A stretch of DNA of 64,000 nucleotides from the NCBI GenBank assembly GCA_030248295.1, contig JASANH010001643.1, positions 620,001 to 684,000 of the forward strand, in the 5' to 3' direction. The translations under genes and the position numbers were made by a program. Position 1 is the first letter of the stretch. Every line of letters starts with the position of its first letter. The stretch comes from Mesodorylaimus sp. YZB2_4 (taxonomy: Eukaryota > Nematoda > Enoplea > Dorylaimida > Dorylaimidae). Under the pieces are notes generated by a model. The model did not search any database, had not been told where the DNA came from, and saw nothing but the letters and a program-made list of their open reading frames with translations. Below are positions 49,201 to 59,527 of the stretch, piece after piece.

Positions 49201-50681
49201 ATGCGTTCCATCATTTTGGTATCTCTCTTGTGTTTCACGTCCACTTTTGCCTTATACAGGTAAGTGGGTTGTTGCTGGTTGGCTAATGTGTGATGTCTGG
49301 TGTCCTGGAAGTGCGTAGTACAGCACTACGGACGGCTCTTAGTCGACAAGCCATCACCAAGTGTATTTAATTTTCAGGTTCCCCTTGGTAAAAAAACCCT
49401 CAGTCAGGAGGAACTTGATCGAGAATGGTGGCTACCAGAACTACATCAATGTCAAGTACAGCAAAGAATTCTCATTCGTAGCTGACCCACCGAAAGAGTA
49501 CAGCGAGAGCTTGAACGATTACGAAGATGTAAGTACCTCCTTGCACGCACCATGACCATCAAGCTGCATCTCGATCCAATATAGGCCCAATACTATGGCC
49601 AAGTCTCGATTGGTACCCCCGGCCAATGCTTCGAAGTCATCTTCGACACTGGCTCATCCAATCTGTGGATTCCTGGCAGCAACTGCAAAAGCATGGCTTG
49701 CGTGCTGCACAAAAAGTTCCAATGCTCGCAATCGTCCACTTGCAAGGCCACAACGGACAAGTTCTTCATCCGGTATGGTAGTGGCCAGTTGAATGGAACG
49801 GTCACCTACGACAAAGTCTGCGTAAGTGCAATTACCTTAATGAAGGCACCCCAGTAACCCTGACCGAGCACTGACTCCTTTCAGTTCGGTTGCCAACAAG
49901 ACTCCTTGTGCATTGACCAACAAGGATTCGCCGTGAGCACGGTCGAACCAGGTGGGGCTTTCCTGGTTGGCAAGTTCGATGGCATCCTCGGAATGGGCTA
50001 TGATACGATCGCCGTCAACAACCTGACCACTCCCTTCTCCAACTTGATCAAGAGCAAGGAGTGCGCCAACCCAGTGTTCGCCTTCTGGTTGAGCCGTGAC
50101 CCCCAAAGCGGTGCTCGCGGAGGCGAGTTGACCCTGTGCGGCTTGGACAAGAACCACTACGAAGGCGACCTCTTCTACGTGCCAGTCACCCGTCAGGCTT
50201 ACTGGCAATTCAAAGTGGACTCCTTGGAAGTGGGAAGCCAGTCGATTGCAACCTCTTTCAATGCTATTGCTGACACCGGTACCTCCCTGTTGACTGGCCC
50301 GACCAAGGAAATTGGCCAATTGAACAAGGCCATCGGAGCCAGGAAAATCCCCATCGTCGGCGAATACGTTGTGTCCTGCTCCAAACTCTCCTCCTTGCCC
50401 ACCGTCAACTTCAAGCTCAACGGAAAGGACTTCCCCCTGACTCCTCAGGATTATGTCATCCAAATGAAGAACATGGGTGTGACCATGTGCATCAGCGGTT
50501 TCATGGGCTTGGATGTTGCCCCGCCAGCCGGACCTCTCTGGATCCTTGGGGATGGTAAGTTGCTCGGTGCACTCTACCTTTCCCTTGCTCACTTTTTATT
50601 TCCGTTTTAGTTTTCATTGGACCCTATTACACCGTTTTCGACAAGAAGCAGAACCGCGTTGGTTTCGCCAAGGCCAAGTAA
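49201..50681 (+). CDS. Pepsin-like aspartic endopeptidase, Cys-rich
   Basis: 395 residues in five exons (49201-49259, 49378-49528, 49585-49821, 49885-50554, 50611-50681), all in phase. Signal peptide MRSIILVSLLCFTSTFA; propeptide with KKPSVRRNLIENGGYQNY; mature start at AQYYGQVSIGTPGQ. The catalytic Asp residues are in DTGSSNLW (about D91) and DTGTSLL (about D279). The flap reads IRYGSGQL, and the end is FIGPYYTVFDKKQNRVGFAK. It has additional cysteines (GQCFEV, CSQSSTC, FGCQQDSLC, KECANP) not seen in the 849-3366 paralogue, which suggests extra disulfides for an extracellular or gut lumen role. It has fewer introns than the paralogue but shares three intron positions. Codons are C-rich at third positions compared with neighbours, consistent with high expression. 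Confidence 0.95.
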
Positions 50682-50773
50682 ATCGTGGAGAGAACAGGTT
50701 GAACCAACATGTTAGGAAGCATCTGAGACCATTGCTTGTATCTGCATGAGTATGTTCAATATTGATTGGGATC

Positions 50774-50779
50774 AATAAA
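50774..50779 (+). terminator. Polyadenylation signal AATAAA
   Basis: The canonical hexamer lies 93 bp after the protease stop codon. Confidence 0.7.
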
Positions 50780-50830
50780 AACGCAGCATGCAGTATATCG
50801 AGGCTTAAAGAGGAACAAATCCACAAATGA

Positions 50831-50890
50831 CCTGCACTGACCAACAAGGATTCAGCAAGCGCAACCGAACCAGGCGGTGTTGTGCTCTGA
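50831..50890 (+). pseudogene. Short fragment of the protease exon 4
   Basis: ctgcactgaccaacaaggat and the following accgaaccaggcgg parallel 49908-49966 of exon 4 (tgcattgaccaacaaggatt ... tcgaaccaggtgg). The match covers only about 60 bp and is not a working exon. It looks like the remains of a tandem copy or a local template switch. Confidence 0.65.
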
Positions 50891-52470
50891 CGTAGCCGAC
50901 ACTCTCTTGCGACATAGACTGCTACAGTGACATTATAGTGGCTAATCGTCAGTGTGTTCTATCCGCATAACGTCTAGTCTTGCGGAAAGGATACACTGGC
51001 GATGCACTGAAATATTTGCCCTCCTGTGGGGATCACCTGACCTGTATGAAGGCCCTTATATCCCGCTTCTCCCCGTGCAAGTGGTTTCTTCCCCCTCGTC
51101 TGCAAGACACGTGTGTTTCCAGCACGTGAATCACTTCATCGTGTTCAGCCCTCTCTGGCACAGGAGCAGATCCCGCCAAACTGGTTGTCTCCTGGCCAGT
51201 TCTAGGTATGCCCCACGCCCCTCCGCGGGCTAGGTTGTGGTAAGTCCTTCAGTCTGTCGGTGAATATTGACTAGCTGTTGAACTTCGCAAACGATGATAC
51301 ATCATTTCCCAGACCGCTATCCCTCTCGCCTTCGCATACCTCCAAGCTGTACGAGGACGAAACCATTTACCCTTTACCATTGCCCAAATCGTACCTGCGC
51401 CACTGATAGAGCTAATCAATAGGTCCTTCGACTGACTCACAAAGTTGTCCACAAATCCCCATGGAGTGTACCACCGCAGGGTATCCTAAACTTGTCTCGT
51501 TGCATTTGACGGTTTTTTGCTGTTGCTCACTGTGCTAAGCTCTGAGACGATCTGGTCATCTTCCTCCATCGTCTTGAACACGTCGTTGAGGTTTGCCTGT
51601 CCTTTTAATCTCCTCCACACTGCACGGGTAAGCTGTGATCAGTTTGTGGATGATAGCGTTGAAGTCCCCGAGCGCTGATGAGCGATTCCCGTGAAGAGGT
51701 GGCGGAAGAATGGTCTCATTCAATAATCGAGCTGTGTAGTCTTGCCATCGTAGACCCATACCTTTCCGTCATTGTCATTCAGGCGCTGTTCTTCTACCAA
51801 TTGGCACTGCGCAGGTCATCCGCTCCCAAAAATTATCGACATTTTTGGATCGAAAAACCCCATTGCCGTGATATGGCCGATCATGTACCTGATCGGAATC
51901 TTCTTGTAACAGCGATGCTTCACCAAAGGCAAGAACACAAATAAATCCAAATAAACACAAGGCCAAACGTGTAGGATCGTTCCAGTCGTTCTGTCCGTGG
52001 TCACCGCCTGTCCACCCTCACAATTGTGTATAACCCGGCCGACTGTCTCACTTGACCGACTATTTCAGTTGGCCGTCTACATCGCAGACGGCCACCTGCC
52101 AGCACCTGCCCGGATTTCCGGAAGCCGCACTCACCTCTCAATACCGAATGGGTATTGAGAACGAATGGGGTGCCGCCTTTACTTATCGATCAGTATATCT
52201 GCGCCATCGAGTTCCTGTCAGGAACGCTATGAGTGCTCTCACACATGCGAATGTCATTCAGCATTTTGACTGTGTGATGTCCACTGTCTGTAAGACAATA
52301 AATGAGATTGTCAGAAGCCCATTTAAAAGAAAGTGCAAGCGGGGTTGCGAACATATCCTGACAGGATTAATGCTCATATCGTCAGACGGTGAAGTGAGAT
52401 GGTCGGCCATCTCATCAGGTCACTAAAGGCGTGGCGTCATTGAACTGAACTGCCGTCGAAGACCAGGTCT
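50891..52470. other. Gene-free stretch with weak minus-strand frames
   Basis: Some minus-strand frames look slightly protein-like (for example SVEEIKRTGKPQRR near 51600), but none has a start, splice context or known domain. A short hairpin, ctcaatacc/ggtattgag with a five-base loop, is at 52137-52159. Confidence 0.35.
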
Positions 52471-52589
52471 CTCTCTCTCTCAGAACGGGCTTACTGAACT
52501 CCTCCAGAACTGCGACCCCACTGGCCAGGGTTGCTGGCCCAAGCAATTCTGGACCGACGCCTTAACCAACTGAGACACTGCGGCTCCCT
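52471..52589 (-). mobile_element. SINE family B, inverted head fragment
   Basis: On the minus strand: gagccgcagtgtctcagttg, gttaaggcgtcggtc, ggccagcaaccctggc, then aagcccgttctgagagagag. This matches the first 120 bp of the full-length SINE B copies. Confidence 0.75.
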
Positions 52590-54477
52590 TTCACGCTTGT
52601 TGCATATGAGGTAAAAAAAGATAACTCCTGTAGGTTAATTAAAAGCAACAAAAATGAGATGGCCATCGTCAGTCAAACATGAGGACCTGGCGGTTTCATC
52701 TACATTCGAATAGTGCCTGAGCGTGACCTTTGACATAGGTCGCATGTCTTGTGGGTTTACGGACATAAATACTGCTCAAAACATCCCTAGTCAAGTGATC
52801 TCTGATTTCAATGAGTAGTGTTTTTGACATTGTGCCCGCAAGATTGTTGGTATTTCTGGCACCTCACTGAAACCAATGCTGATTATATCACGAGCCACAT
52901 TGACGTATCCTTACGGTTAGCTGACTCGTGCATTTGTGAACTTTTTGGGACCATCATACATCTCGTCAACTAATCGAACTTAGATATCACTGTTTGTCTA
53001 AACTAGGCCGTGAGCAGCGCAGGATGACGTCTTGACCCTGCTTGCATGTGAATGCAACGGTGCGTCTGTAAGAATGCATGCCTATTGAAGCGTGCGTACG
53101 GGTGAAGGTTTGCCTATCTTGGCTTGGAATACGTCTCCGGTTTCAACCCTGACCAAAGGCAATTATTCAGAAGGTAGCTTTTCTGTTTTATGCTTTCCTA
53201 AAATCGAGTATAAACATTCGAAGGGAAGGTGGGCAGGATAAGTGTTTGTGTAATATAGCAGGGTTTCATTAGGCTTATTGCTTGCCACTGATATCTATGT
53301 TGTCATGCCATTGTTCAAAAAAATACTCACCGGCACTTCTATACATTAAATACCGCGACAGTTGTTTTTCAGATCTCTGTTCCGCGCTTTTATTAGCTTC
53401 TGCAGTTGTAAACTTGCTAATGGCAAAGAGCGAGTGGGAAAAACCCGATGGCTCGTGTCCTCGTTGAATCGACTTTGGCCTTTTATTCAATTGGCTTCTA
53501 GTGCTGGCCGATATGCATCAGCGATCGCGACACTTTCCGAGCTAATGCTGGCCGCTCCCATTTTCTACCTCGCCATAAATAGGTTATAAACGGCTTTAAT
53601 CAGTGGTGGATGCAGCAGAATAAAAAGAAGTCTGCTTGAGCTTTCGATTTTTTCCCCCGCGAATGCATCTTATTCTTATATGCTCGGCTCGGGCTCGTCT
53701 TACCATTTGAAGCCCTTTCCATAACATTGACATGTTATCTGGCCAGTCGAGAACGCTACTGCATGCATATTTGGTCCATTTTATGCCCTCCAACCACTCA
53801 GTTTCTTCGCGCCAACTGAGCTCCCACACGCCAGGTCCTTCCAGCGGATATTGGGTTCAGCACTTACGCCGCCAGATGTGCTGGCTTTGCTGGTTGCGTG
53901 AAATAAAATCTCTATGATCTTGATGGGGTGCTTGTGGTTGAATACACGCTTTTTCGTCGGCACGTGACCTCCTCTAAGATGTTTCGTCGAATGTGGCCAA
54001 GTCGGCTGGTGTTCGACGTGACTGGCATTGATGCTTGACTTGGTTTTTCTGATCGGCTGTCTCTCACACCAGGGTTCCCGCTCGCCATCTACGAGGACAT
54101 TTTTAGAAAGTCTGTAGCCTTATAATTAAGACGAGAAAGAGTCAGTAGTTTCCACACGGACTTACGTGTCTTCAACTTTGTCCGATCACGAGCTCTCACG
54201 AACCGCCCACCCTACTTGTTACCAAGGTTTCTTGCCCGGATATGTTCTTTAATGCCTGATTATAAGATCGACGCTCCTATCACCCTCTCATTGTACGACG
54301 TGCATCAATTTTCCACGTCTTACCGCGAGCTAACTAGGCGTGTCGGCTAAGAATGCTCACTCGATCCGAGTAGAACGTCGACAGCTGCGGACTTTCCTCA
54401 CTCTGATCAGGTCCTTGCGCTTGAATTCTCGGCTGAGAAGATATCAAAGCTTCACCTCGACACGGCGTGCTCAGGAT
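52590..54477. other. Gene-free upstream region of the GPCR
   Basis: No exon of a known family is seen. The in-frame extension of the GPCR before 54478 starts from a GTG codon and is basic and disordered, so I treat it as 5' UTR. Confidence 0.4.
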
Positions 54478-55941
54478 ATGACCATGAGCACCAGCAGATA
54501 TTCCGATTCTTCCAATGCCTCTTGGCTGGATGACCCTGCTAATTACCCACAGAATGTGTGCGTCAGAATACAAGATCATATTTTTGATTACGTGGACTTG
54601 TTGCCAGTGCAGGCTGGCTTTGGGTCGGCTTACTCGTTACTGTTCGTGCTTGGCTTGATGGCCAACTGCGCCACCCTGCGATGTCTAATCTCATTTGGTA
54701 GTAGACAAGGCGGAGGTGGGGGAAATGGAACGACGACCAGTGGCACTAAAACGAGTCCCGGCGGTAAACGAGGTGTCAAATTTGGTGTTAGTCGCGAGTT
54801 CCTCATCAGTCTTACCCTGGCCGACCTCCTTTTGATCGGTTGCACCTCGTTACCATTGACGGCTGTGCACATATTTTCTCGTCGATGGTTGCTCGATGAA
54901 TATTCGTGCCGCTTAGGGCCCCTCCTGCAAGGCATCGGCTGCTTCGTCACCAGTTTTTCCTTGACAGCCATAGCCATTGAGCGATATTTTATGGTCGCCA
55001 GCAACAGGAGGAGTGCTGGCCCGAAAATGAGAATCTTGGTTGTAACTACGATTTGGATTCTGGCATTTGGGGCCTCAGCACCATTGGCTTCGGCTTATCG
55101 ATTACGACGAGAATGCACAGCTGAGATTGGCTGCTTTTGTGGAGAATTCTGCGACGAGGTTGGATGGAATTCGGAGATGTCTCGTACTGTCTACGGTAGC
55201 ATGGCGTTCGCCCTTCAGTATGTTCTGCCCGCGTGTGTTCTGGCATTCTGCTATTTTAAAGTACGTCAGAAAGTGGAGCGAAGCGTGAAGAAAAGATTGG
55301 AACGAGAACATGTCAGCTTGGTCAGTCAACAACGTCTCAGCCAAAGAAAGACGAGGACCTCCTGCATGACCTTGTTATTATTCGCTGGCTTCGCTTGTCC
55401 GTGGCTGCCCATGTGCGTCATGAATCTTCTTCGGGACTTCAACCATTTGCCCGAAGACTGGTACGCTGTCGCCTTCGCCTCTGGTCACTTGATCGCCATG
55501 ACCAGCATACTCTGTAACCCCTTAGTCTACTGTTGGGCAAACAAGAATTTCAGAAGTCGATTTACATCAGCTTTGTTCTGCGGCATGGGGCCAGGATCAA
55601 CGGACGAGATAAACGAACTGGAATACGACGATCGCTATTACGGCGAGACCGCTACTGCTGGTCACTCAGTCAGGACCAATATGTCTGTTTTTGGTGGTTC
55701 TTTTCGAAGATCCCCACGAAGTTGCTCTTCTCGATCGATAAGATCATCCATTCGATCGAGTGGACGAAGAAGTCGACTCGGAACGGCCAGCAGTCTCGGT
55801 CCATACATGTATCACAAACCACGACCCGGAAGTTGGCAGCACGATGGTCCAACCACACTCAGGGTTCCCTCCTTGAACAGAGCTGACAGCATGAAAGTGA
55901 CAAGGGCTGAAACTCCTGAAGTGGATCCTGTTGCTGTATAG
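54478..55941 (+). CDS. Rhodopsin-family neuropeptide-type GPCR, intronless
   Basis: 487 residues from the ATG at 54478 in one exon. The N-terminus has an N-glycosylation site (SSNASWL). TM1 is VQAGFGSAYSLLFVLGLMANCATL, lacking the usual GN of GNxxV. TM2 is FLISLTLADLLLIG. TM3 starts after a Cys (YSCRLGPLLQGIGC) and ends with ERY in place of DRY. TM6 contains FACPWLPMC. TM7 ends NPLVYCWANKNFRSRF, the NPxxY motif. The second extracellular loop has four cysteines (ECTAEIGCFCGEFC). The first intracellular loop is about 30 residues too long and is Gly/Thr-rich (RQGGGGGNGTTTSGTKTSPG). The C-tail is Arg/Ser-rich (RRSPRSCSSRSIRSS). The type is closest in feel to NPY/tachykinin-like receptors; the ligand cannot be told from sequence. 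A single exon among intron-rich neighbours could mean an old retrocopy. Confidence 0.88.
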   Translation: MTMSTSRYSDSSNASWLDDPANYPQNVCVRIQDHIFDYVDLLPVQAGFGSAYSLLFVLGLMANCATLRCLISFGSRQGGGGGNGTTTSGTKTSPGGKRGVKFGVSREFLISLTLADLLLIGCTSLPLTAVHIFSRRWLLDEYSCRLGPLLQGIGCFVTSFSLTAIAIERYFMVASNRRSAGPKMRILVVTTIWILAFGASAPLASAYRLRRECTAEIGCFCGEFCDEVGWNSEMSRTVYGSMAFALQYVLPACVLAFCYFKVRQKVERSVKKRLEREHVSLVSQQRLSQRKTRTSCMTLLLFAGFACPWLPMCVMNLLRDFNHLPEDWYAVAFASGHLIAMTSILCNPLVYCWANKNFRSRFTSALFCGMGPGSTDEINELEYDDRYYGETATAGHSVRTNMSVFGGSFRRSPRSCSSRSIRSSIRSSGRRSRLGTASSLGPYMYHKPRPGSWQHDGPTTLRVPSLNRADSMKVTRAETPEVDPVAV

Positions 55942-56804
55942 CCATTAAGCCTGTTTGCCGGACCCACTCTCCGAACATGCACAATGTACGAGGATGAACT
56001 CGGTACACCTACGCCGTATCGGTCCGTTTGGTTTCCTATGTCCTGGACACACCCTCACGTGAGATGAATGCTGTGTTTCTGTATGGCTCGGTGCTATTCA
56101 CTATCTCAATGCTGTGTGCAATAAAGGTCGGGACTGCTAATGTGCTGCTGACATTACATTGTTGCAATGGGTCTCAGCTTCTTCTTTGAGTCTCTAGCTA
56201 ATGGCCTTCCCCTTATCTTGTCACACAGCAGCGCGTCGCCGCAGGCTCGTCGGAATGTCAGCGCTGAGCATAAATTAGCTGTTGGCTCGTTTTGACAACC
56301 TTTACACCGACCAAGCAAACAAGGGTGTCCTACCTGCCACAGTAGTCTTGTCCGTATTAGGTCCTGCACAACCACCAACCGAGTGCACCTATGGAAGCAC
56401 CCCGGGCAGTGCTCCCTAGACGTAAACAAGCTGTAAGTAGGGTAAGGCAGGAACTATGTCCGCTTAGCTCTCACAATTGTAGATAAGCTGTATAGATTGG
56501 CCGCTATTGGCGCAATGGCTCGAAACCCTTTGGCTGTCGCCTGCTTGCACTTTTCCCACAGGATTAAATTACACACCCGTATTAGAAACCTGATCCATGA
56601 TAAGAGGGGATTATATTTTTAGGCTCGCCATTTCGAAGAAACATATTGGTCACTTCGGAAAAATATCATAAATGCCTTGATATTCTCTAAAAGACCTACT
56701 GTAGTGGCATTTAGAACGTTTAAGTGCATACCCACACAGCACAGAAGGTATCATATTCCCAAAACATCACAGGCAGTCAATGGCGGGATGTAGCCCGACC
56801 ATGC
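55942..56804. other. 3' flanks of the GPCR and ADI1 genes
   Basis: Convergent genes. An aataaa (56120-56125) follows the GPCR stop. No other gene seen. Confidence 0.45.
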
Positions 56805-58976
56805 TCACGATTCTCTGGTACTGTCCAAGTACTGTTTTCTGGCTGCCATCTCGTCGGCTGGGCGATTGTGGGGAGTCCACACGGGCTCACCACAGAACAA
56901 GCGCGTCACTTTGATGTAGTCCTAAAAATATGTACTCCACAAAATATAAGGCACTCCAAAAAGGATATGATAAGGAAGGGGACAAAGTAAAGGAAAGATC
57001 CAAGTGCCCACTCTGTCTATTTGCCTTTTGCGCAGTGTATTTGCCCACTCGTAGCCTAATGTGGCCAAAGGTGACTCTTATCAGACATATCCATTGCCCC
57101 CTCCACCACGTGCACGCATCGTGATCAAACAAAACTTACACTATGGTCCACAGTGAAACGGTGATAAATGCCAGCAGGCAAAATGATCAGGTCTCCAGGT
57201 TCGACCAAAATGCGAATCCAATCGTCGGACAAGTCCCGCACGTCAAAGTAACCACGCCCTTCGAGAATAAATCGTATTTCTTCATCCGTGTGCAGATGCT
57301 CTTGGAAAAATATCTTAATCTAAAATAATAGAAAGGCTGATCAGCTTAAGGAAAAGCCGCAAAAACAAGACTTCGCCTTACTCTTTCGTCATAGTTGGGT
57401 AACTTTTCCTTGTTGATTGTTATTTGATCCGCGTAATTGTAACCTCGTTCGTTACGGATTTTTTTCAAATCTTCTTCATAATCATTTGGATTGAGCTGAA
57501 AGAGAAGAAATTCTGTAAAAACAATCATGGTCACCTTTCTTCTTGTTGGTTTTATTTCTCATCCACCCCAAGGGAGGATCGATTTTGCCCTTTTCTCGCG
57601 GGGGGCCCTGCCAGTGGACTCTACACCCTATTGCAGTTGACTTGGGTCCCGCCCCCTCCCTATTTACTGACCTTGGGGGATTGAGGGTAAGTCCCTCACT
57701 CGTGTTCTATGTCGGTCCGGCTGGGAATCGAGCCAGTGCCCCACAGCTGCCATATAGGTATTCTGAGACACACTCAACAGAGGCGGTTCCAGAGCTAACC
57801 AGCAGTACGGACGGGCAAAACGCTTTGCTGGTCTTACCGCCTCACAATGACGCATACATGACTCGTGGCCAAACCTCGACACTGCCTATGCAGGCCGAAA
57901 AGAGAATGCCTCTTCAGAATGAACCACACAGGAAGCTGTTCCCTTAACCTGTAACCACGGGAAGCGGATAGGGTATACTGAATGATGAAGATCAGCCCGC
58001 CACTTTGTGATGCGTAGGTCTCCCCTCAACGAAAGAATTTTTTTATTTGTTTTTCTAGGTGGGCCGAAACCCGTTTTTCCCTATAGCCGACCAGCAGTCA
58101 AACCTTATGAGCTAGGCTGTGCGGGGACCAGCATACACAGCAGTGTCCCACTGCGTGTCTCCCCTAGGAGCACCTCCCACGCGAGGGAATCCTGGACTGG
58201 ACACCGACTTCCTCGGACGATGTCGGATGGATTGTAAACCCTGTCTGCCCGACAGCCGAGACTGTCTCCTCGTTTAGCTTGCGTCTCTCCACTCGGAGCA
58301 TCTTGACGGTACCGGGTGAGTCACCCACGGCCTGGCGTGCAAGGTCAGCGAGGGTTTATGGTTCGCAAACCGAACTCTGTCACCGGGGATCGAACCCGGG
58401 ATGAGTCCAGCCACTCGCTCCCAAGCAATACGGAGAGACGAATGCCGAACCGCTGCACCTCCGCGGTCGCTCGAAAGACTTTCTGGGAGAGCTGTCCCTC
58501 TTTCTGTGACATGAGCTCTGGTCATGTTGCAAGAGGTCTCACGAGCAGCCTCCAACTCATACCCCTTGGCATTACATGGGCACCTTCACCTTCAAGTGGT
58601 GATGTCGTGTCTGTCAGCTGTGCTTGGCCCACCTTGGGTAGCGGCTTCTTTGGTTGCTCCGACTGATAATCGACCAACTAAGCACCTCTCGCTTTCAGCC
58701 TGGCCCCGACTAGAGAGATCACACCCTGCCCCAGAGCCAGTGTAAGTGCAGATAAGATATCCACTTTCGTTCATCATGCATTTAGTCCCTCCTTGGGGCA
58801 GGACCCGCTCAAGAAGTAAAACACGACCACGAACATGCCTGGTGGTCATGACATACCTGGTAATACAAGACTCCAACCTTCTTCAACTCCTCCAACGACA
58901 CATACTGAGGCGGCTGGCGATGATGCTCACTCCGCTGATCCTCGCTCGAGTTATCCATGTACCACGCACGCACCAT
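56805..58976 (-). CDS. ADI1: Acireductone dioxygenase
   Basis: 176 residues in four exons (58976-58857, 57495-57382, 57319-57140, 56921-56805), all in phase. It starts [13 protein letters not shown] and ends [10 protein letters not shown]. The metal site is complete: His86 and His88 (EHLHTDEE), Glu92 and His131 ([10 protein letters not shown]). The GYFDVRD and [15 protein letters not shown] blocks match the family; human ADI1 has 179 residues. The enzyme oxidises acireductone in the methionine salvage cycle, giving the keto acid precursor of methionine and formate with iron bound. The 1361-bp first intron carries an inverted SINE A. Confidence 0.96.
58040..58475 (-). mobile_element. SINE family A, inverted copy in ADI1 intron 1
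   Basis: The reverse complement of 5312-5740 along its length, with about a tenth of positions different by eye. The B-box appears as ggggatcgaacccggg on the plus strand. In sense with ADI1, since both are on the minus strand. Confidence 0.85.
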
Positions 58977-59527
58977 CTTCTCCTGAAACTAGCCTCTTCC
59001 ATCCCGCCTTCTCACAAACCCCCTCAAAAATATTCCAAGCTCCTCTTCGAGCTGTTCCAAATCAAATCAACCACTCATTTTTTCTCAAACACCTTCTTCA
59101 CGCACCAAAAAACCAACAACTGCTGTACAAGATCATAAAAGGTCATACACTGCATCTTCCTTCCACTCTAGCTGTACATATTTTACATAACGTACACACT
59201 GATTACACGTCTTCCCTAAAATCCGCGGCGTACACAAAAAGAGATAGGCCACACAAATTACGCCAAATACCTGCATTGATTTCTATCCGGAGAACACGTC
59301 ACGGACACACTTCTCGCCAATAAAGCAAGCAACTAATTACAACAAGCACAGCACAATTACACGAAAGCCACGAAATGTAAGTTCGTCGTCAGGGGAGAAA
59401 ATCCAAATACACAACGCAACCAAGCCTGGACCATTCACGAACCACTTACATCGACGACGGATACGTTTGACGCCAGAGTACCATCGTTCCAAAATCAAAT
59501 ATACATCATCTCCCTCCCTCCCTCCGC
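58977..59527. other. Gap between ATG13 and ADI1
   Basis: Both genes are on the minus strand, so this holds the ATG13 3' flank and the ADI1 promoter. No other gene seen. Confidence 0.45.

Noticed and set aside
51775-51966. Minus-strand frame LALCLFGFICVLAFGEASLL resembling a secreted peptide, with a possible second exon at 51744-51829
   Set aside because: No ATG at the start of the hydrophobic segment (TTG only) and no known domain. A donor and acceptor can be found, but such sites are common by chance.
52137-52159. Nine-base-pair hairpin ctcaatacc/ggtattgag
   Set aside because: Perfect stem, but short, isolated and without a U-tract or neighbouring gene; expected by chance in a window this size.
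54340-54477. 46-residue N-terminal extension of the GPCR
   Set aside because: Opens from a GTG codon, is basic and disordered, and precedes the first ATG of the frame.
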